Source: Gallionellaceae bacterium UBA6222
GTDB lineage: Bacteria; Pseudomonadota; Gammaproteobacteria; Burkholderiales; Gallionellaceae
DNA length: 27,308 bases
Assembly (NCBI GenBank): GCA_002421915.1
Contig: DISA01000059.1
Location: 7,215 to 34,522, forward strand
Direction: 5' to 3'
A program made the translations under genes and the position numbers. Positions 22,496-27,308 of this stretch are shown here, piece by piece; positions within the stretch are counted from its first letter, which is position 1, and each line of letters begins with the position of its first letter. The notes under the pieces are model-generated. The model ran no database searches and was not told the DNA's origin. It saw only the letters and a program-made list of their open reading frames with translations.

Positions 22496-24046
22496 CTAAC
22501 CCTCTCCCGCAAGCGGGCGAGGGAACTTTTTGCGTTGCAGCCGCCATGCCGCCAGTAACATCATCACAATCAACACCAGCATCGCCGCATTCCCCCATCT
22601 CACATAAGGCGTGCTACCCGTATAGCCTTGTACTTGGGCGGTGAGCACGCCTTCCTCGTGTTGCGGCAGCATGGCCTGCACGCGACCGTCCACACCGATG
22701 ACCGAGGTGACACCGGTGTTGGTGGCGCGCAGCATCATGCGCCCGGTTTCCAGCGCGCGCATCTGCGACAGCTGGTTGTGCTGCATCGTGGCGTGTGATT
22801 CGCCGTACCAGGCATCGTTGGTGACGTTCACCAGCAGTGTGGCATCGGGCAGGGCGCGGATGATTTCTTCGCCGAAGGCGTCCTCGTAGCAGATGTTCAC
22901 CGCGACCTTCTGCCCGGCAACATTCAGCGGCGCTTGTGCCGCGCCGCCGCTGGCGAGATCTCCCATCGGAATCTGCAACACCTCATTGATGAGCCAGCCC
23001 AATACGCTGCGCAGCGGGATGAATTCGCCGAAGGGCACGAGGTGGTTCTTGCGGTAATGCTGGGTCTCCGAACTCCCCAGTGAGTACACGCTGTTGTAGT
23101 AGTTACCATGCTCCTTTTCAAATGCACCGATGAGAATGTCGCCGCCGTTCCGCCGCACATGGTCGCGCAGGATGGCCTGGTAATTTTCCGGCACATTGTC
23201 GCGGAGCAGGGGCAATGCGGTTTCCGGCATCACGATCAGTCGTGCATTGCTGTTTTCCGCCAGGCGACGGTAAGTTTCCAGCGTACCGATCAGCTTGCCT
23301 TCTTCGAATTTTTCATCCTGCGCGATGTTGCCCTGCAACAAACTGACTTTGAGCGGCTCACCCCGGGGTTGCGTCCATTCGATGAACCCGAGTGCCGCGC
23401 CCACAACCCAGATCAACACCAGCAGGGCTGCCATCAGTATGCGCAGCCTGCTCTCCTTCCTTTGCTCCCATTCGGTGCGAAAGGGCACGGCCCGGTGAAC
23501 GATGAACGACAACAGTCCCGCGCTCATCGCCAGCATGAGCGACACGCCGTACACCCCCAGCAGCGGCGCATATCCCGCCAGCGGGCTGTGCGGCACTTGC
23601 GAGTAGCCCACGGAAAGCCAGGGGAAACCGGTGAACAGGAATCCGCGCATCCATTCGGCGACGGTCCACAGCGCGGGCATCAGCAGCAGGATATGCACAC
23701 CCGGTGGCACGCGGCATCTGGCCTGAAGATAACCCGCCAGCGCCGGAAGTGCCGCATTCACCGCCGCAAACAATGCCAGCGCCAAAGCAGCCAGGACGGG
23801 ATGCATGTGACCGTATTCGTGCAGCGCAACGTAAATCCAGCCGATACCAAAGATGAACAAACCCATGCCGAAAGCAAAACCCAACCCGGCGGCTTGCAGC
23901 GGGCGCCCGGCACGACTCCACAGCCAGAACAACACGGCGAGTGCGAGCACCGGCAACAGAAAGAAATCAAACGGGGCAAAACCGAACACGGCGAGTGCGC
24001 CGGCGATGAAGGCGATCAGATAAGGGCTGGCAATGCTTTGATTCAC
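22496..24046 (-). CDS. lnt: Apolipoprotein N-acyltransferase
   Basis: Lnt adds the third acyl chain to the N-terminal Cys of lipoproteins in the inner membrane. The 516-residue protein has an N-terminal set of membrane helices (about 8-190), a periplasmic nitrilase domain with the triad E275 in MPETALP, K333 in YRKNHLVPFGEF and C386 in NICYEDAFGEE, and a last helix near the C-terminus. GTG 24046 is taken as start because SIASPYLIAFIAGALAVFGF matches the family and no ATG is in range; an upstream frame to 24235 lies in marC antisense. The last residues, FPRPLAGEG, come from a palindromic element. Confidence 0.94.
   Translation of the reverse strand: MNQSIASPYLIAFIAGALAVFGFAPFDFFLLPVLALAVLFWLWSRAGRPLQAAGLGFAFGMGLFIFGIGWIYVALHEYGHMHPVLAALALALFAAVNAALPALAGYLQARCRVPPGVHILLLMPALWTVAEWMRGFLFTGFPWLSVGYSQVPHSPLAGYAPLLGVYGVSLMLAMSAGLLSFIVHRAVPFRTEWEQRKESRLRILMAALLVLIWVVGAALGFIEWTQPRGEPLKVSLLQGNIAQDEKFEEGKLIGTLETYRRLAENSNARLIVMPETALPLLRDNVPENYQAILRDHVRRNGGDILIGAFEKEHGNYYNSVYSLGSSETQHYRKNHLVPFGEFIPLRSVLGWLINEVLQIPMGDLASGGAAQAPLNVAGQKVAVNICYEDAFGEEIIRALPDATLLVNVTNDAWYGESHATMQHNQLSQMRALETGRMMLRATNTGVTSVIGVDGRVQAMLPQHEEGVLTAQVQGYTGSTPYVRWGNAAMLVLIVMMLLAAWRLQRKKFPRPLAGEG
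22500..22523. repeat. Palindromic element at the lnt 3' end
   Basis: CCCTCTCCCGC-AA-GCGGGCGAGGG is a palindrome with one mismatch, preceded by another CCCTCTCCCTAA unit. It encodes the C-terminal PLAGEG and stop of Lnt, and the adjacent unit supplies the GIY-YIG ribosome-binding site. This CCCTCTCCC...GCGGGCGAGGG form recurs in many proteobacterial genomes as far as I recall. Confidence 0.8.
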
Positions 24047-24073
24047 GGCACGGACGGCGAATTGATTTGCCGC

Positions 24074-24079
24074 ATTATA
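24074..24079 (-). promoter_or_regulatory. -10 box of lnt
   Basis: TATAAT followed by GCGGCAA on the minus strand, 28 bases before the GTG start of lnt. The spaced -35 (TTAGGC at 24097-24102) is weak. Confidence 0.5.
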
Positions 24080-24124
24080 CGGTGTAACTTCGCGCCGCCT
24101 AATTACGGAAGCACGCCCTACCCC

Positions 24125-24751
24125 ATGCTGGACTTCACCGAATACACCAAAATCTTCATCAGCCTGTTCGCGATCATCGATCCGGTCGGCATCATTCCGA
24201 TCATCATCGCGTTCACTGCCGGCATGAGCGCGCAAAAACGCGAGCGGGTCGGGCGCGTGGCATCGCTATCGGTGTTCGGCATCCTGCTCGCCGCCCTGCT
24301 GCTGGGCGAAGCGATCCTGTCCTTCTTCGGCATCAGCATCCATTCGTTCCGCACGGCGGGCGGTATCCTGCTGCTGCTGATGGCGATCAATATGCTGATC
24401 GGCCACAAGCAGGCGCCGATGCCGGATGAGAATGCGGATGCCGAAGCCACCCAATCCATCGCCATTGTGCCGCTATCCACCCCGCTATTGGCCGGGCCGG
24501 GCGCGATCAGCACGGTGATCGTCGATGCGCACAAGGCAAGCAGCGCCGGACACTACGGCGTCATGGCGCTGGTGCTCGTTGCCTTGAGCCTGACCGTGTG
24601 GCTGACGTTTCTCATCGCGCCCTGGGTCTCGCGACGTCTGGGCAGCATCGGCAGCACCATTGTCACCCGCCTGATGGGCCTGTTGCTCGCCGCCATCGCG
24701 GTGGAATTTATCGCGGGCGGACTGCGCGGGCTGTTTCCCGCAATGGGCTGA
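24125..24751 (+). CDS. MarC-family inner-membrane protein (YhgN-like)
   Basis: The 208-residue protein has six predicted membrane helices and family features: an N-terminal FAIIDPVGIIPIIIAFT, FRTAGGILLLLMAINML and PLSTPLLAGPGAISTVIV. MarC/YhgN proteins have no established function; the old multidrug-resistance link was withdrawn. ATG 24125 is used because the longer upstream frame (from 23108) is antisense to lnt. It diverges from lnt. Confidence 0.9.
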   Translation: MLDFTEYTKIFISLFAIIDPVGIIPIIIAFTAGMSAQKRERVGRVASLSVFGILLAALLLGEAILSFFGISIHSFRTAGGILLLLMAINMLIGHKQAPMPDENADAEATQSIAIVPLSTPLLAGPGAISTVIVDAHKASSAGHYGVMALVLVALSLTVWLTFLIAPWVSRRLGSIGSTIVTRLMGLLLAAIAVEFIAGGLRGLFPAMG

Positions 24752-24780
24752 AGACGGCCGGCCGGAAGACCGCCCTTTGC

Positions 24781-26637
24781 TCAATTTTCTGCATCAATAT
24801 CCGAAACTGCCAGCCGGCGCAGGGTTGGACGCTGCTTGTCGTGGTGGCCGCTCATGCGTTGCAGCACACCGCGCAGGAAGCCCACCGTCTCGACGATATA
24901 CGGCCCCTTGTTCAGCATCACGCATTCCGCACGAATCGACAGTGCCGCATCGGATACTTCCGCGCGCGAAGGGATGCCGCGCCTGGCCATGGTCTCCAGC
25001 ACCTGCGTCGCCCAGATGACCGGAACGTGGGCCGCCTCGCACAAACAGAGTATCTCCTCCTGCACTTCGGACAGGCGTTCAAAGCCGATCTCAACCGCGA
25101 GATCACCGCGCGCCAGCATGATGCCAAACCCGGTGTGCCGCATCCCGGCCAGCAGGATGTGCGGAAGGTTCTCGAATCCCTGACGCGTCTCAATTTTCAG
25201 CACGCAGCCGAGGCGTGCGGCCTTGGCAGCCTGCAATTGGCGGTGCAGCGTGCACACATCTTCGGCATTGCGCACAAAGGAGAGGCCGACAATATCAATG
25301 TGCGCTGCCAACGCATGCAGGTTGGCAATATCGTCCCCGGTCATTGCCGGCACCTTCAGGTCGGTATCCGGCAGATTGATGCCCTTCTCCGGCCACAGCT
25401 TGCTGCCACGCGGCGCGGCATGGGTAATCTCGACCCCGATACCTGCCGACTCGACCGACCTGATGATGCCGCCGATCTTGCCGTCGTCGAACCAGATCGC
25501 GTGGCCTTCCCCGACCGCATCGAACACGGCATCCAGCGAGCAGGGAATACGCGCCGGTTGTATGCGGTGCCCCTCCTCGTCGCAGACAGCCAGTGCTCCC
25601 AACTGATCGCTGCGTACCACATGAAGCAAGTCACCGCGATGAAGCAGGATGGGCAGGCAGATTTCAGGCAGTTCACCCAATGCACCTTCGGCGATCAGAT
25701 TCTCCCGGCGATAAAGTTTGCAGCGCGCGTTCTCATCGATAAAGGCGTGCTGGTGGCATTTGGCGAGCCAGGAATTTCCATGCCGTTCATGCACCACGAG
25801 ATGCCGGCGCGAACCGCGTGTATCGTCCACATCCAGCGTGTCGCGCACATGCACCTGCGCCAGCAACCCACCATCGACAGGAAGCACGGCATCGACCGCC
25901 AGTGTCGGCGCCTCCATCTTCCCGGTTGGGGTCAGCCAGACCAGTGCCGGCGCAGTCTCACGTCCCCAGGCATCCCGCCTGACCTTGAACTCAAGCAGGC
26001 GTCCGGACGGACGAATCTCTCCCGTGCGCAATTTCGGCCCGGCCAGATCCGCATAGATCATGCATGACTTGCCGAGCGCCTTTTCGGCGCTGCGCAAGTG
26101 GGCGATCATCGCCAGCCAGGCGGTGGGCCCGTCATGCGCGCAATTGATGCGCATGACCTTCATGCCCGCTGCCAGCAAATCATGCACCAGTTGCGGATCG
26201 GTCGCCGCCTCGCTCGGCATGGTCACCATGATGCGGGTCGGAAATGGATCGACGGCCGGACCGAACAATGCCTGTGCATGCTCCCCCAGCAGGATGGAAC
26301 CTTGTGCCAGAACGGGAGGCGCCGGCCGGTCTTCCACATAAGGCAGACCGGCAAGCGCGTGCAGGGCATTTGACACCGCGTTGAGGCTGCCGAGGGTATG
26401 CGCTTCGGCACGTCCGAGCCGGCTCAAACCCAGTTCAGCCAGTTCCAGTTGCAACTCGCGGATATCGTGCTGACGCAACGCCAGGTAATGCAGCAGATTA
26501 CGGGCGCTTTCCCGATAAGTATGCGGGATGGATGAAAGGGATTTTTCATGCTGCGCGGCGAACGCGAGCGCGTCCTGGCGAAGGCTGTCCAATGCGGGGA
26601 TGAGATAACGGGAGATTCTTTCGCGGCTTGGCTTCAT
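24781..26637 (-). CDS. Pyruvate-kinase-like protein, divergent, without C-terminal domain
   Basis: The 618-residue protein carries the pyruvate-kinase TIM barrel after about 130 N-terminal residues of unknown type. Retained elements are RINCAHD (R163, N165, H168), ADLAGPKLRTG (D197), LKIETRQG (K481, E483), LARGDLAVEIG (D512) and WATQVLETMARRGIPSRAEV. Altered ones are the Ser of the usual RLNFSH (A167), the Thr-Lys of DTKGP (L198, A199) and MLSGE, which reads MLNKG. The protein ends soon after the barrel, so the C-terminal allosteric domain is missing. It may be a specialised or non-catalytic homologue. No other glycolysis gene is near. Confidence 0.75.
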   Translation of the reverse strand: MKPSRERISRYLIPALDSLRQDALAFAAQHEKSLSSIPHTYRESARNLLHYLALRQHDIRELQLELAELGLSRLGRAEAHTLGSLNAVSNALHALAGLPYVEDRPAPPVLAQGSILLGEHAQALFGPAVDPFPTRIMVTMPSEAATDPQLVHDLLAAGMKVMRINCAHDGPTAWLAMIAHLRSAEKALGKSCMIYADLAGPKLRTGEIRPSGRLLEFKVRRDAWGRETAPALVWLTPTGKMEAPTLAVDAVLPVDGGLLAQVHVRDTLDVDDTRGSRRHLVVHERHGNSWLAKCHQHAFIDENARCKLYRRENLIAEGALGELPEICLPILLHRGDLLHVVRSDQLGALAVCDEEGHRIQPARIPCSLDAVFDAVGEGHAIWFDDGKIGGIIRSVESAGIGVEITHAAPRGSKLWPEKGINLPDTDLKVPAMTGDDIANLHALAAHIDIVGLSFVRNAEDVCTLHRQLQAAKAARLGCVLKIETRQGFENLPHILLAGMRHTGFGIMLARGDLAVEIGFERLSEVQEEILCLCEAAHVPVIWATQVLETMARRGIPSRAEVSDAALSIRAECVMLNKGPYIVETVGFLRGVLQRMSGHHDKQRPTLRRLAVSDIDAEN

Positions 26638-26712
26638 AATGCGCTACATGACTGTTTGTTGTTTCATCGCAAGTCTACCGAATAATTGTGACATCAGGAT
26701 TGCACTCCCAAA

Positions 26713-27308
26713 ATGCCAGAAAAGATCCGTCTCTCGAAACTCATGTCCGAACAAGGACTCTGCTCGCGCCGCGAGGCAGATGATTACATCGCCAAAGGGT
26801 GGGTCAAAGTGGATGGCGTAACCGTCAGCGAACTCGGCACAAAAATATTACCGACACAAAAGATTACACTGGAACGCGCCGCGCAAGCCAAACAGGCGGG
26901 ACGCGTCACCATCCTGCTGCACAAGCCGGTGGGTTATGTGTCGGGGCAGGCCGAACAAGGTTACAAACCCGCCATTCTGCTGATTGACGCCTCTACACGC
27001 TGGGAACAGGATGCCACGCCGCTGCGTTTTCATCGCAGCCAATTCCTCAACCTCGCGCCCGCCGGTCGCCTCGATATCGACTCGACCGGACTGCTGGTAC
27101 TCACCCAGGACGGGCGCATCGCCAAACAACTTGTCGGCGAGGATTCACCCATTGAAAAAGAATATCTGGTGCGAGTGCAGGGCGAGCTGGTCGGCAACGG
27201 CCTGGCGCTGCTCAATCATGGCCTGACGCTGGATGGAAAGAAACTCAAACCGGCCAAAGTGAGCTGGCAAAACGACGATCAGCTGCGCTTCATCCTGCAG
27301 GAAGGCAA
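26713..27308 (+). CDS. RsuA/RluB/RluF-family rRNA pseudouridine synthase (partial, continues past window)
   Basis: The visible 198 residues begin with an S4 RNA-binding domain (IRLSKLMSEQGLCSRREADD, then GWVKVDGVTV) followed by the catalytic domain. The motif GRLDIDSTGLLVLT carries the catalytic Asp D121. Family members isomerise uridine in 23S or 16S rRNA. The segment YVSGQAEQGYKPAILLI suggests the RluF-like branch, but the exact target cannot be told. The upstream gap of 75 bases shows only a weak AGGA. The 3' end lies beyond the window. Confidence 0.9.
   Translation, partial: MPEKIRLSKLMSEQGLCSRREADDYIAKGWVKVDGVTVSELGTKILPTQKITLERAAQAKQAGRVTILLHKPVGYVSGQAEQGYKPAILLIDASTRWEQDATPLRFHRSQFLNLAPAGRLDIDSTGLLVLTQDGRIAKQLVGEDSPIEKEYLVRVQGELVGNGLALLNHGLTLDGKKLKPAKVSWQNDDQLRFILQEG

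Noticed and set aside
23108..24124. Upstream extension of marC by about 339 residues
   Set aside because: Antisense to lnt, low-complexity polar composition; the MarC family begins at the ATG at 24125.
24598..26067. 489-residue plus-strand frame
   Set aside because: It lies antisense to the pyruvate-kinase-like gene, has no family resemblance and its composition (His, Arg, Gln rich) is typical of a shadow frame in GC-rich DNA.

Overview
This 27.3 kb window looks like a chromosomal core segment of a Betaproteobacterium. My best guess is Nitrosomonadales, in or near the Gallionellaceae, but this rests on gene order and protein character only, not on a search. Supporting signs are the two-subunit glycyl-tRNA synthetase followed by gmhB-plsC, the cyaY / lptM-lysA divergence, a lysine-rich histone-like protein, a c551-type cytochrome and a moderately GC-rich sequence. 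Almost every base is coding; no rRNA, tRNA, CRISPR array, transposase or prophage gene was seen, and no stretch over about 280 bases lacks a credible gene.

Layout. 1-3306 (minus): yebC-ruvC-MenA/UbiA-type prenyltransferase-ruvA-ruvB (ruvB cut by the window edge), joined by overlaps of a few bases. 3586-4437: a small c-type cytochrome and an EF-hand protein, convergent around a bidirectional terminator. 4571-12205 (plus): RNB-family ribonuclease, TonB-like protein, a metal-uptake-like group (small CxxC protein, outer-membrane barrel, ZnuA-like binding protein, ZnuB-like permease), then aroE and mtgA; mgtE follows with its own promoter. 13911-15716 (minus): histone-like protein, lysA and the 47-residue lipoprotein gene lptM; cyaY diverges. 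16224-21421 (minus): glyQ-glyS-gmhB-plsC-ygjP. 21497-24046 (minus): mazEF-like toxin-antitoxin pair, GIY-YIG protein and lnt. Then marC (plus), an aberrant pyruvate-kinase-like protein (minus) and the start of an RsuA/RluF-family pseudouridine synthase (plus).

How the genes work together. RuvABC process Holliday junctions. AroE, LysA and GlyQS serve amino-acid supply and charging. MtgA, PlsC, GmhB, Lnt and LptM serve the envelope (peptidoglycan, phospholipid, LPS heptose, lipoprotein acylation, LPS-transport assembly). The ZnuA/ZnuB-like pair, outer-membrane protein and TonB-like protein suggest metal import, but no ABC ATPase gene is present here.

The most unusual pattern is that four different short repeat elements have become coding sequence at the ends of conserved genes: a purine/pyrimidine inverted repeat supplies about 30 N-terminal residues of RuvC; a 113-bp inverted repeat lies in frame ahead of the ZnuA-like signal peptide; three 51-bp tandem repeats make a repetitive N-terminal extension of GlyQ; and a palindrome supplies the C-terminal tail and stop of Lnt, next to the ribosome-binding site of the following gene. 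Other points are a prenyltransferase gene inside the ruv operon, a pyruvate-kinase-like protein lacking the C-terminal domain and several signature residues, and a recurring promoter style of TATAAT followed by a GC-rich discriminator.
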